A stretch of DNA of 64,000 bases from assembly GCF_000342005.1 (NCBI RefSeq), contig NZ_AOHO01000020.1, forward strand, positions 114,042-178,041, given 5' to 3'. The translations under genes were made by a program, and so were the position numbers. The notes beneath the pieces are model-generated. The model saw only the letters and a list, made by a program, of their open reading frames with translations, did no database searches and was not told the DNA's origin. Position 1 is the first letter of the stretch. Each line of letters starts with the position of its first letter. This stretch comes from Amycolatopsis decaplanina DSM 44594. GTDB lineage: Bacteria > Actinomycetota > Actinomycetes > Mycobacteriales > Pseudonocardiaceae. Positions 17,131 to 25,701 of the stretch are shown piece by piece.

Positions 17131-18006
17131 GTGGACAAGATGTTCGACTTCGCCCTGACCGGCGAACTCCTCGGCCTCGACTTCGTGCAGACGGCGCTGC
17201 TCGCGGCCGCCGTCCTCGGCCTGGTGGCCGGGGTGCTCGGCCCGCTGGTGGTCATGCGGCGGATGTCGTTCGCCGTGCACGGCACCGCCGAACTGGCCTT
17301 CACCGGCGCGGCCGGCGCGCTGCTGCTGGGTGTCGGGGTCGAACTCGGAGGTCTCGCGGGCGCGGTCATCGCCGCTCTGCTGATCGGACTCCTCGGCGGC
17401 CGAGAGTCCGAACGCGACTCCGTGATCGGCGTGATCCTCGCCTTCGGTCTCGGTATGGGCGTGCTGCTGCTGTCGTTCTACGAAGGCCGCAGCGCCAACA
17501 AGTTCGGCATCCTGGTCGGGCAGATCATCACCATCGACTCGACGAACCTGAACCTGCTCGTCGGCGCCTCGGTCGTCGTACTGGTGGTGCTGGCGGTGAT
17601 CTACCGGCCGCTGCTGTTCGCCACGGTCGACCCGGAGGTCGCGACGGCGCGCGGTGTGCCGGTGCGGCTGCTGTCGCTGATCTTCGCGGTATTGGTCGGG
17701 ATTTCGAGCGCGCTCGGGGTGCAGATCGTCGGCGCGCTGCTGGTGGTCTCGCTGATGGTGACCCCGGCCGCGGCGGCCGCCCGCGTCACGGCGAGCCCGT
17801 GGAAGGCGACCGTGCTGTCGATCGTGTTCGCGGAGATCGCCGCGCTCGGTGGGATCATCCTCTCGCTCGCGCCCGGGAAGCCGGTGAGCGCGTTCGTCAC
17901 GACGATCTCGTTCGTGATCTACCTGGTCTGCCGCCTCATCGCCTGGCTGCGCGGCCGGAGCTCACGGATCCGCGCCGAGCCGACGGCAGAGCCCGCCTTG
18001 CGCTAG
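17131..18006 (+). CDS. znuB: Zinc ABC transporter permease
   Basis: A 291-residue ABC-3 family permease with about eight transmembrane helices and the family pattern MRRMSFAVHGTAELAFTGAA near helix 2. GTG 17131 is the start. The C-terminal tail after the last helix is basic (RGRSSRIR). It is the third gene of the zinc uptake operon, separated from the ATPase by the structured repeat. It overlaps the end of the convergent acyltransferase-like gene by four bases. Confidence 0.92.
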   Translation: MDKMFDFALTGELLGLDFVQTALLAAAVLGLVAGVLGPLVVMRRMSFAVHGTAELAFTGAAGALLLGVGVELGGLAGAVIAALLIGLLGGRESERDSVIGVILAFGLGMGVLLLSFYEGRSANKFGILVGQIITIDSTNLNLLVGASVVVLVVLAVIYRPLLFATVDPEVATARGVPVRLLSLIFAVLVGISSALGVQIVGALLVVSLMVTPAAAAARVTASPWKATVLSIVFAEIAALGGIILSLAPGKPVSAFVTTISFVIYLVCRLIAWLRGRSSRIRAEPTAEPALR

Positions 18007-19364
18007 CGGATCGGGTGCTCGGCGAGCGCCTTCTTGACCGCTTCGAGGAAACCGGGGTCGATGAACGCGAGCTGTCCGCCGGCCACGCTGCGCTCCACGG
18101 CTTCGACGACCACGACGTTCGCGTTGACGAAAGCGTCGACGGCCTCGGCCTGCGACGTCTTCTGGGTGAAGTGCGCCAGCATCGTCAGGTTCGTGAACGC
18201 GCCCGAGAGATACCGCGAAGACGCCTTCGTGAACGAGTCGCCGTAGATCAGGACCTTCTCGTCGACGGTCCCGACCAGCGGGCTCGCGGTGCGATACACC
18301 GGCCGGTCGATGTCGCCGTTGGTCTCGCCCGCGCGCTCGACCAGGCCGTCCGGGCGAAGGCTGTAGAGCGTGTTCGTCTTCGTGCCCTGCTTGCTGATCA
18401 GCGGCGGCAGGTCGGCGGTCGCGTCGTACTGGCCCATGGGCACGCTCACCCAGGTCTGCGTGACGCCCGGTTTGATCGCGTTCGCGATGGCGCGCGTCAT
18501 CACCAGCGCGCCCTCGTCGGCCCAGTGGGTGTCGTTGGGCGGGTAGATCGGCCGCCGCACCCGGCCCTCGGACGCGCGCAGCTCGGGCCGCAGGTCGATC
18601 GCGCGAGCGTCCTTGATCATCCGGTGCCAGGTCGGCGCCTCGGCCGACCGCGAGCAGTCCTTGCCAGGGTAGGTGTCGGGCAGGAACTGCGGGACCATCG
18701 TCGACTTGTCCGGCGCGACGACGAGCTCGAACCGCCTCCCGGACTGTTCGACCGCGCGCCGCAGCTCGTTGATCTTGGCGATGGTCTCGGTCAGCGGACG
18801 GGACGGATCGCATTTCGCGTCGGCGTCGTAGCCGTAGTACAGCCAGCCGTCGCGGCCCTGCACGACGCGGCGGTAGCCGGACGCGGCGTTCGGGGTCGGC
18901 CCCTGCGTGGGCGCGGTCTTGGACGGTGTGGGCGCCGGCGGGGCGGGGATCGGGCCCGCCTGCTGCTGCGGTGGCGGCTGGTCGAGCGGGGCACCCTCGC
19001 CGAAGACGCCGCGGCTGATCGCGTCGGCGGCGGCGATCGCGCCCGGCCGGAACGACAGCTGGTCGATGGCCCAGGTCGGCATGTCGGTGAAGAACCCCCA
19101 GCCCCTGTCCAGACCGGGGAAGCTCGCGAGCTTGTGGTTCTCGATCTCGCCCGGCCGGACGCCGAACACCCACAGCAGCGCGGGGGTGGTGAAGAACAGC
19201 AGCGCGCTGATCAGCGCGGTCAGCTGCCTGCCACCGTGGCGGGGACGGTGCAACGCGTGCTCACGCGGAAGCCACGCCTCGTGGACGGCTGGCAGTTGCT
19301 GGGGTTCGGACGCCACCCCTCCACCGTAATCATCCCGTGTCTCCCGCACGTGAGAACGCCTCAC
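18003..19364 (-). CDS. AlgX/AlgJ-like SGNH acyltransferase, membrane-anchored
   Basis: A 453-residue protein with one N-terminal membrane segment (LTALISALLFFTTPALLWVFGV), a proline-rich linker, then an SGNH-hydrolase-like domain. The catalytic motifs are the Ser in IYGDSFTKASS and the Asp-x-x-His pair in NDTHWADEG, which match the AlgJ/AlgX group that O-acetylates polysaccharides outside the membrane. Such proteins work with an AlgI-type MBOAT, and one is encoded at 29895-31328. GTG 19364 is taken as the start, but GTG 19316 is possible. Confidence 0.82.
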   Translation of the reverse strand: MRRSHVRETRDDYGGGVASEPQQLPAVHEAWLPREHALHRPRHGGRQLTALISALLFFTTPALLWVFGVRPGEIENHKLASFPGLDRGWGFFTDMPTWAIDQLSFRPGAIAAADAISRGVFGEGAPLDQPPPQQQAGPIPAPPAPTPSKTAPTQGPTPNAASGYRRVVQGRDGWLYYGYDADAKCDPSRPLTETIAKINELRRAVEQSGRRFELVVAPDKSTMVPQFLPDTYPGKDCSRSAEAPTWHRMIKDARAIDLRPELRASEGRVRRPIYPPNDTHWADEGALVMTRAIANAIKPGVTQTWVSVPMGQYDATADLPPLISKQGTKTNTLYSLRPDGLVERAGETNGDIDRPVYRTASPLVGTVDEKVLIYGDSFTKASSRYLSGAFTNLTMLAHFTQKTSQAEAVDAFVNANVVVVEAVERSVAGGQLAFIDPGFLEAVKKALAEHPIR

Positions 19365-19377
19365 TTCCGCCCGCCCA

Positions 19378-19502
19378 GATCGCGATTAGGGGGCTGAACG
19401 CAGGTCCTCGACCAAGGGGTGCGCTCGCCGGCCCGGATCGCGATCAGGGGGCTAAACGCAGGTGGGCGCGCACTTGCGTTCAGCCCCCTGATCGCGATCC
19501 GG
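19378..19502. repeat. Triple ATCGCGATCAGGGGGCT repeat with large hairpin
   Basis: Three copies of GATCGCGAT(C/T)AGGGGGCT plus AACGCA: 19378, 19436 and, inverted, 19474-19499. The last two make a near-perfect 27-base stem with a short loop just after the DUF445 stop (19505), so it can act as a terminator for that minus-strand gene. Confidence 0.75.
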
Positions 19503-19504
19503 CG

Positions 19505-20728
19505 TCAGTGCAGCATCAGGAGGACCTGCAGCTCACCGACCAGGAAGCCGATGAGCCCGCCGACCGCGATGAGCTTCCACTCGTCCTGCCGGAACGCGGG
19601 CCTCAGCAGCCCCTCGAACTCCAGCGGCGTCAGCCCGAGCATCCGCCGCTCGACGATCTTCGCGACGTCCATCGCCTCGGTCAGGTAGCCCTCGGCGTGG
19701 CGGATCGTCGGCGGCAGCCGCTCCAGCGCCTTCCGCGCGGCCGCCTGCTTGATCTCCTGCAGCCGCTGCCCGCCGACGGCCATCACGACCATCGGTTTCG
19801 CGACACTCGCCTGCTCGTCGACGGCCCGCGCCACGAGCCGCTCGACCAGCGAGTACAGCCGATCCGATCGCGGACCACGCAGGACGGCGTCGAGCAGGTT
19901 CGGCACGGTGAGGATCTCGTTCGCGATCATCTCGCCGTACTGGTGCGCGACCTCGGCCCGCCGCCGCTGGAACTTGCCCTGCAGGATCACCCTGCCGACC
20001 CGCACCGGCTCGCGCGGCACGAAGATCAGCTTGATCGCCAGCCAGTCGGTGAACAGCCCGATGCAGCCGCCGAAGATCGGCAGCACCCAGGGTTCCTTCG
20101 TCGCCGCCCAGACGATCGCCTGCACGATGCCGAGCCCGAAACCGAAGTAGATCCCCGTGCGCGCGATGAACGCCATCTCCGGCCGTGACGTCTCGCGGAT
20201 CAGCCGGACGAGCAGCTTCTTGTCCCTGGTGAGCCGTCGCACGGTCATATGCTGGAAGTCGAGCACCTCGTCGAGGTTCTCGGTCATCTCTTCCATGAAC
20301 TCGCGCACCAGCCGCGGCGTCGACGCTTGGACCTGCTTGATCAGCAGTTCCTGCGCCATCGTCGGCATGATCTCCCAGAGCCTGGGATGGTGCTTTTCGA
20401 GCACTTCGCGGGCGACCTCGTCGACGGCCTTCAGCAGCGGCTGCTCGATCTCGCGCGTGATGATCGCCGGGTCGATCCGGCGGAAGACCTCTTTGACGTC
20501 CAGCAGGTTCGACGTCAGCAACTCGGTCGCGACGGCGGCCATCCGCCCGCCGTGTTTGGGCACCACGCCCTGCCAGCCGAGGAACGGCTTGATCCCGACG
20601 AACTCGAGCGGTTTGAACATCATCTCGATCGCGACGCGTTTGGTGACGTAACCGATCAGCGCGGCGATGAACGGCATGGTGACGTACACCGGCCAGTGCT
20701 CGCCGAGATCGGCGATGACGGCGTCCAC
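19505..20728 (-). CDS. DUF445 family membrane protein
   Basis: A 407-residue DUF445 (YheB-like) protein. One hydrophobic segment lies at the N-terminus (PFIAALIGYVTKRVAIEMMF, typical for the family), another in the middle (FGFGLGIVQAIVWAA) and one at the C-terminus (LIAVGGLIGFLVGELQVLL). The function is unknown. It lies directly downstream of, and is closely similar to, the gene at 20779-22008, so the pair arose by tandem duplication. GTG 20728 is the start. Confidence 0.9.
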   Translation of the reverse strand: MDAVIADLGEHWPVYVTMPFIAALIGYVTKRVAIEMMFKPLEFVGIKPFLGWQGVVPKHGGRMAAVATELLTSNLLDVKEVFRRIDPAIITREIEQPLLKAVDEVAREVLEKHHPRLWEIMPTMAQELLIKQVQASTPRLVREFMEEMTENLDEVLDFQHMTVRRLTRDKKLLVRLIRETSRPEMAFIARTGIYFGFGLGIVQAIVWAATKEPWVLPIFGGCIGLFTDWLAIKLIFVPREPVRVGRVILQGKFQRRRAEVAHQYGEMIANEILTVPNLLDAVLRGPRSDRLYSLVERLVARAVDEQASVAKPMVVMAVGGQRLQEIKQAAARKALERLPPTIRHAEGYLTEAMDVAKIVERRMLGLTPLEFEGLLRPAFRQDEWKLIAVGGLIGFLVGELQVLLMLH

Positions 20729-20778
20729 TTTCCAGCCCCTCCCGCGTCTCGCTCGAAGGGCAACCTAGCCGCCTGTCC

Positions 20779-22008
20779 TCAATGGAGGAGGAGCAGGACC
20801 TGAAGTTCACCCACGAGCCCGCCGATCACCGCGCCGACCGCGATCAGCTTCCATTCGTCCTGCTGGAAGGCGGGACGAAGGATCCCCTCGAACTCGAGCG
20901 GGGTCAGTTGCTGCATCTTCGTGACGATGGTGTTGCGGACGTCGAGCGCGTCAGTGGCGTAGCTTTCCACGTGTTTCACCGTTTCGGGGAGATACGCGAT
21001 CGCCTTCTCCGCCGCGGCCTTCTTCATTTCCTGGTACTGAACCCCGCCGACGGTCAGCGCCACCAACGGTTTCGCGATGCTCGCCTGCGCGTCGATGGTC
21101 CGTTGCACCTCGCGGGTGATCATCGCGAACAGTTTGTCCGATTTGGGCCCGGTGAGCACGGCCTCCATCACGTTCCGCACGGTGAGGACCTCGTCCGCGA
21201 TCAGCGCGCCGTAGTCCTTGGCGACCGCTTGGCGGCGTTTCTGGAACATGCCCTGCCAGCTGAAGAACAGGAACCGGCGCGGCTCACGCGGGTAGAAGAT
21301 CATTTTCAGCGCCAGCCAGTCCGTGACGAATCCGGTGACGAAACCGAAGATCGGCATGATCAACGGCTGCTTCGTCAGCGCCCACGCGACGAACTGGATC
21401 AGGCCGATGACGAAGCCGAACCAGATGCCGGACCGGGCGATGAAGCGGAGCTCCGGGGTCGCGACCTCCTTGATCAGGCGGCAGGTCAGCGATTTGTCGC
21501 GGACCATGGCGTTGATCAGCATCTCGTTGACGTCGAGGACCTCGTCGATGTTCGTCGACACCTCGCGCATCAGCCTCGCGACGACCTTCGGTGCCTGCGC
21601 CCGGACCTGGTCGACCAGCATGCGCTGCGCCCTGGCCGGGAGCAGTTCCCACAGCCTGGGCTGGTACTGCTCCATCACCTCGCGGGTGACGTCCTCGACG
21701 GCCTTGAGTAGCGGCTCTTCGAGTTCCTTGACCATTTCCTCGGGATCGAGCCGGGAGAAGATCTCCTGCGGATCGACGAGGTTCTTGGTCAGCAGGTCGA
21801 CGGCGGTGGTCGCCATCCGGCGCGAGTTGGCCGGGATGACCCCCTGCCAGCCGAGGAAGGGTCTGATCCCGACGAACTCCAGCGGCCGGAACATCATCTC
21901 GATGGCGACGCGTTTCGTGATGTACCCGATGAGCGCGGCGATGAAGGGCATCGTGGCGTAGATGTGCCAATGCTCGCGGATGTCTTCGAGGATCGCCGAG
22001 ATGTCCAA
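20779..22008 (-). CDS. DUF445 family membrane protein, tandem paralogue
   Basis: A 409-residue protein collinear with the next gene: shared are PFIAALIGY-TKRVAIEMMF, the LEFVGI-PFLGWQG segment, and the C-terminal LTPLEFEG-LRPAF-QDEWKLIAVG. TTG 22008 is taken as the start because GGGAGG precedes it on the minus strand. Probably cotranscribed with 19505-20728 (50-base gap). The role is unknown; the family is membrane-associated. Confidence 0.9.
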   Translation of the reverse strand: MDISAILEDIREHWHIYATMPFIAALIGYITKRVAIEMMFRPLEFVGIRPFLGWQGVIPANSRRMATTAVDLLTKNLVDPQEIFSRLDPEEMVKELEEPLLKAVEDVTREVMEQYQPRLWELLPARAQRMLVDQVRAQAPKVVARLMREVSTNIDEVLDVNEMLINAMVRDKSLTCRLIKEVATPELRFIARSGIWFGFVIGLIQFVAWALTKQPLIMPIFGFVTGFVTDWLALKMIFYPREPRRFLFFSWQGMFQKRRQAVAKDYGALIADEVLTVRNVMEAVLTGPKSDKLFAMITREVQRTIDAQASIAKPLVALTVGGVQYQEMKKAAAEKAIAYLPETVKHVESYATDALDVRNTIVTKMQQLTPLEFEGILRPAFQQDEWKLIAVGAVIGGLVGELQVLLLLH

Positions 22009-22131
22009 CCGGGCCTCCCCTGCTTACGACCTGTCAACAATGCAGGATGCCACGTGCTCGGCCCACCGCACGCCGAGTGCAGCCGTTTGGCGGTACTACC
22101 TGACGGGTCCCCGCTCATTAAGGTGGCCGCC

Positions 22132-23109
22132 ATGGTCGCTCCTGAGAAGCCGGCGCCTCAGGCGCCCTCAGCGAAATCGTCCCCGTTCGCGGGCGCTGTC
22201 CGCGGTTACGACAAGCGTCAGGTCGACGAGCGTCTCGCCGAACTGGCGGCCGAACTCAAGCAGACCGCGCACGGCCGCGACGAGGCCGTGGCGACCGCCG
22301 GTGAGCTCACCAAGGCGCTCGGTCACGCCCAGAAGGAACTGGACGAGACCAAGGCCGCCCTCGTGCGGATGAGCTCGAGCCCGTCCGGCGCCGGCGCGAT
22401 GGCCGAACGCGTCCGCATGATGATGCAGCTCGCCGAGGAGGAGATCGCCGACCTCAAGGCCGCCGCGGAAGCCGACGCCAAGTCGACACGGGCCGAAGCG
22501 GACAAGTACGCCCACGAAACGCAGCGCGCGAGCGACAAGGCTGCCAAGGACGCGCAGGCCGAGCGGGAGAAACTGCTCGCGGACGCCAAGGCCGAGATCG
22601 AACGGCTGAACTCCGAGGCGGCGCAGAAGCGCAAGCAGCTGGACCTGGAGAGCGTCCGGGCCCGCGCCGCGGCGGACAAGAAGGCCGAGGAGGCTTCGGC
22701 CGCTCGTCGCGCGGCGGCGGAGAAGGCGTCCGCGGACAAGATCGCGGAAGCCGACCGGGTGTCGGCGGCCAAGCGCACCGAAGCCGAGCGGATCTCGGCG
22801 GAGAAGATCGCCAAGTCGGAGAAGTCTTCGGCGGAGGACATCGCCGCGAAGCAGGAGCAGGTCGCGGAAGCTCTCACCGACGCGAGGACTCAGCAGGCCG
22901 AGGCTCAGCAGGCCCGGAAGCTCGCACTGGAACTCCGGTCGAAGGTCGCCGATCGGCTTTCCGCCACGGACGTCGCCGTCCAGGAGGCCATCCGGCTGCT
23001 CACCTCCGCCCCGGACGCCGCCGAGGCACCCAAGCCGGAAGCAGCCACCCCGGGGACATCCACGCCGAAGCCGGCTCCTGCCAAGACCGATGGCCCACGC
23101 CCTTCCTGA
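22132..23109 (+). CDS. DivIVA-like coiled-coil protein
   Basis: A 325-residue protein. A short N-terminal DivIVA-type segment (SPFAGAVRGYDKRQVDERL) is followed by a long Ala/Glu/Lys-rich coiled coil (about residues 35-280) and a Pro/Ala tail. DivIVA and Wag31 proteins sense membrane curvature and organise polar growth in actinomycetes; this one is smaller and probably a cytoskeletal relative (Scy/FilP-like) rather than the main DivIVA. ATG 22132 is chosen; GTG 22123 is possible. It stands alone on the plus strand. Confidence 0.8.
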   Translation: MVAPEKPAPQAPSAKSSPFAGAVRGYDKRQVDERLAELAAELKQTAHGRDEAVATAGELTKALGHAQKELDETKAALVRMSSSPSGAGAMAERVRMMMQLAEEEIADLKAAAEADAKSTRAEADKYAHETQRASDKAAKDAQAEREKLLADAKAEIERLNSEAAQKRKQLDLESVRARAAADKKAEEASAARRAAAEKASADKIAEADRVSAAKRTEAERISAEKIAKSEKSSAEDIAAKQEQVAEALTDARTQQAEAQQARKLALELRSKVADRLSATDVAVQEAIRLLTSAPDAAEAPKPEAATPGTSTPKPAPAKTDGPRPS

Positions 23110-23617
23110 TCTCTCGACGCCGGACGACGGCGAACAGCTCGCCGTCGATCCAGCCTCTGATGTGCGGTTCGGTGCGGAACCGCGGGTACGACTCGGCGAG
23201 CGCGGCGCCGTATCCCGTTTCCGCCCGTGATGACACCCGCGGACCTAGGGCGAGTTTCATAAGCCAAGTTCGCGGTCTTCGCGCCCAGGCGGTCCCTGGC
23301 GGCACGGCGGGATGCGCCCGAGTACGACCCGGTACGAGGGCGATCCCGCCGTACCGCCAGGAACCACCTGGATCACGAAGCCCATCGAACAGGCTTATGA
23401 AACACGCCCTAGACCGGTGACGGTCGCCCTGATCCGCGTCCACAAAGGACTCTTGCTACCGCCGCCGGCAGCGGATCGGTGATCGTGACGCCGAGGCGGC
23501 GCAGGTGCTCCAACGTCGTCGAGGTCCGCCCCCCGAGAACGTAGAGTTCTACGAGCAGGGCGACGCCGACTATCGGGCCTCACTGGCCGCGGCCCGCGGA
23601 CTATGGAGGTCGTGACG
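23110..23617. other. Gene-poor region with a large palindrome
   Basis: No confident gene. A 168-bp imperfect palindrome fills 23245-23412. After it, a short plus-strand frame ending at 23616 (ENVEFYEQGDADYRASLAAA and a tail) reads like the C-terminus of a protein but lacks a start. On the minus strand, TGYGAALAESYPRFRTEPHI near 23150-23230 likewise looks like a coding remnant. Either could be a gene broken by the element. Confidence 0.5.
23245..23412. mobile_element. 168-bp MITE-like palindrome with CTAG ends
   Basis: The 21-base ends are inverted with one mismatch: CTAGGGCGAGTTTCATAAGC plus C on the left, and its complement at 23392-23412 on the right. Inside, CCAGGCGGTCCCTGGCGG pairs with the equivalent on the right. 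CTAG at each tip could be a target duplication of an IS5-type element. No transposase is present. Confidence 0.55.
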
Positions 23618-24268
23618 ATGATCCTGGCCAAGGAACGCTTGGCGGTCTGCGAATTCGCCCGCCGGATGACCGCCGACGGACTCGTGGTCGGCACCTCCGG
23701 GAACGTCTCCGCCAGGCAGGGCGAACTGATCGCCGTGACCCCGACAGGGGTCGACTACGCCGGGCTGCGGCCGGAAGACATACCAGTCGTCGGCCTCGAC
23801 GGTGGAATCGTCGACGGCTCGCTCAAGCCGACCAGCGAACTCCCGATGCACCTCACGGTGTACCGGCAGGCGGAGGATCCGGACGGCAAACCGGTCGCCG
23901 CCGTGGTGCACACGCATTCCGTGCACGCCACGGCGGTCTCCACTCTCGCCACCGAGGTGCCGCCGATCCACTACATGCTCGCCGCGATCGGTCCGACAGC
24001 CCGCGTCGCGGCGTACGCGACCTACGGCACCGAAGAGCTCGCCAAAGCCATGCTGGAGGCGCTGGAAGGCCGCCGAGGCTGCCTGCTGGCGAACCACGGC
24101 ACTATCACCTTCGGCGACAGTCTCGGTTCCGCGTACAGCCGGGCGCAGCAGCTCGAGTGGGTCTGCCAGGTCTGGCTGACGGCGCGGGCGGCGGGAGCAC
24201 CGAACCTGCTCCCGCCTGCCGAGATCGAGCATGTCGTGGAGAAACTCCGCGGCTACGGCCAGCGCTAG
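23618..24268 (+). CDS. Class II aldolase/adducin family protein
   Basis: A 216-residue class II aldolase of the fuculose-phosphate/ribulose-phosphate type, zinc-dependent. Seen: the substrate-phosphate loop GTSGNVSARQ, the Glu of SELPMHL and the zinc histidines in VVHTHSVHATA, with a third His in LANHGTI. The ATG at 23618 has GGAGG eight bases before it (23605-23609), better than the ATG at 23603. The substrate is unknown. It converges on the HD-domain gene and overlaps it by four bases. Confidence 0.9.
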   Translation: MILAKERLAVCEFARRMTADGLVVGTSGNVSARQGELIAVTPTGVDYAGLRPEDIPVVGLDGGIVDGSLKPTSELPMHLTVYRQAEDPDGKPVAAVVHTHSVHATAVSTLATEVPPIHYMLAAIGPTARVAAYATYGTEELAKAMLEALEGRRGCLLANHGTITFGDSLGSAYSRAQQLEWVCQVWLTARAAGAPNLLPPAEIEHVVEKLRGYGQR

Positions 24269-24957
24269 GACGCGGCGGGCTCGGCCTCGAAGTCCGTGGC
24301 GTCCACGGCGTGCACCGCGTCGAGGAGTTCGACGACCGTCGGATCGTCGACGGCTTCTTTGATGCACTGCCACAACTGAAGATTCGCCAACGCCCATCGG
24401 GAGTAGTTCTCCGCTGCTTTGGGGTTGTAGAAGTAGTAACCACTGTCGTGGACGTCGCGTTGTTCGCCGACGATCTTGTGCGCCAGTTCGCGGAGGCTCA
24501 ACCCGTTCTCCCGCAGATAGCGGTGGGCGAGTACGACGGGCGTCACCGGCAGTGCCTTGAACAGCGTGTCGGCGTCGCTCAACGCTTGAGCCTCGAGCGA
24601 GATGTGCCGGCCTCTGGTGGCCATCTCGGCCTCGTCGACGATCTCGTCGATCCACCGGGCCACGGCCTCCTCGACACCACATTCCCGCAGGATGCCCATC
24701 CGGAGGTCTCGTCCGGCGGCCGCGGGGGAGTTCCGGAGCACGATGTAGTTCACATCGTGCACCAGTGCCGCCACCTCGACGACGGTGCGATCCGCGCCGT
24801 TGTGTTCGGCGAATCCCGCGGCCTTGGCCCGGACGAAACTCACGTGGTGCCAGCCGTGGAACTGCAGTTTGTCCGCATAACGCCAGCACAGTCGCCGGAC
24901 GCGATGTTCGACGGCGTCGATGGTTTGGGAAGGAATCGTGCTCTTTCGCGCGCGCAT
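24265..24957 (-). CDS. HD-domain phosphohydrolase family protein
   Basis: A 230-residue HD-superfamily protein. The metal ligands are the His in FHGWHHVSFVR, the HD pair in LVHDVN and the Asp in LSDADTLFKAL. The family hydrolyses phosphoester bonds in nucleotides or second messengers. It is the last of three same-strand genes (two-TM protein, cupin-like protein, HD protein) spaced by 40 and 65 bases, so it is probably the enzyme of a small functional unit. The substrate is unknown. Confidence 0.85.
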   Translation of the reverse strand: MRARKSTIPSQTIDAVEHRVRRLCWRYADKLQFHGWHHVSFVRAKAAGFAEHNGADRTVVEVAALVHDVNYIVLRNSPAAAGRDLRMGILRECGVEEAVARWIDEIVDEAEMATRGRHISLEAQALSDADTLFKALPVTPVVLAHRYLRENGLSLRELAHKIVGEQRDVHDSGYYFYNPKAAENYSRWALANLQLWQCIKEAVDDPTVVELLDAVHAVDATDFEAEPAAS

Positions 24958-25022
24958 ACACCTCTCCGATCCCGTTGCAGACGGGTGGAGTAATGGTATG
25001 CGCCTTCGACGGCGGTGTGTAG

Positions 25023-25661
25023 TTAGATGCGGCCTGCCAGATCCCCCAATCGGACCTCGACCGGAATGTGACGATGTCCGATTCCGGTCTTCGGGTCATA
25101 GGAGAGGCTGAACTCGCTTACTGGGCGTGATTTCACCAAAAACGTCATAGTCCCTTCGGTGGCCTCGGGAATCCGATGGAACTCGTCCGCGTACATGACG
25201 CCTACCGATCCCGTCTGACACAGCGTTCTGCGTCGTAACCGAACCGATGTGATCAATCCGGAGAGCTGGTCGCGCAGGGTCGAATATCGCTCGTGGACGT
25301 AGTTGCCACGGAGGATCGTGGTGCAGAAGTGATATCTGTGATTGTGCACGGAATCGGCGTACCCCGCACGCCAGTCCTTCGGCGCCTTGTACTCGTGAAG
25401 CCAGACCGAAAAGGGATCTGTCGGGCAATCGAGCAGGCACCAGGCGAAATGGGTGGTGGTCTCCCGGGATCGCTCGAGTACCGCGCTCGCCTCGTCCGGG
25501 CTGAGCGAATCCAAATGCCGCCGGAGATCGTCGCGCAGCTCTGGTCTCGACGTCCAGTCCCGGAAGATCTCGTCGACGATCTGCCAGTGCTGCGCCAGCG
25601 GCAGGTCCGTGGTCCGGAGCAGTGCGGAGAGCTGGGTGAGGGGGGACAAGCGAGTGAGCAA
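25023..25661 (-). CDS. Cupin-like hypothetical protein
   Basis: A 212-residue protein I cannot name. A central segment, HNHRYHFCTTILRGNYVHER, followed later by FHRIPEATEGTMTFLVKSR, looks like the two metal-binding cupin motifs, so a small cupin or dioxygenase fold is likely. There is no signal peptide. Base composition is less GC-rich than in the housekeeping genes. Middle gene of a probable three-gene operon. Confidence 0.7.
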   Translation of the reverse strand: MLTRLSPLTQLSALLRTTDLPLAQHWQIVDEIFRDWTSRPELRDDLRRHLDSLSPDEASAVLERSRETTTHFAWCLLDCPTDPFSVWLHEYKAPKDWRAGYADSVHNHRYHFCTTILRGNYVHERYSTLRDQLSGLITSVRLRRRTLCQTGSVGVMYADEFHRIPEATEGTMTFLVKSRPVSEFSLSYDPKTGIGHRHIPVEVRLGDLAGRI

Positions 25662-25701
25662 CTTCAGCTCCTCAAATCTAGTGCTCTGCGACGCCGAGAG
25701 G

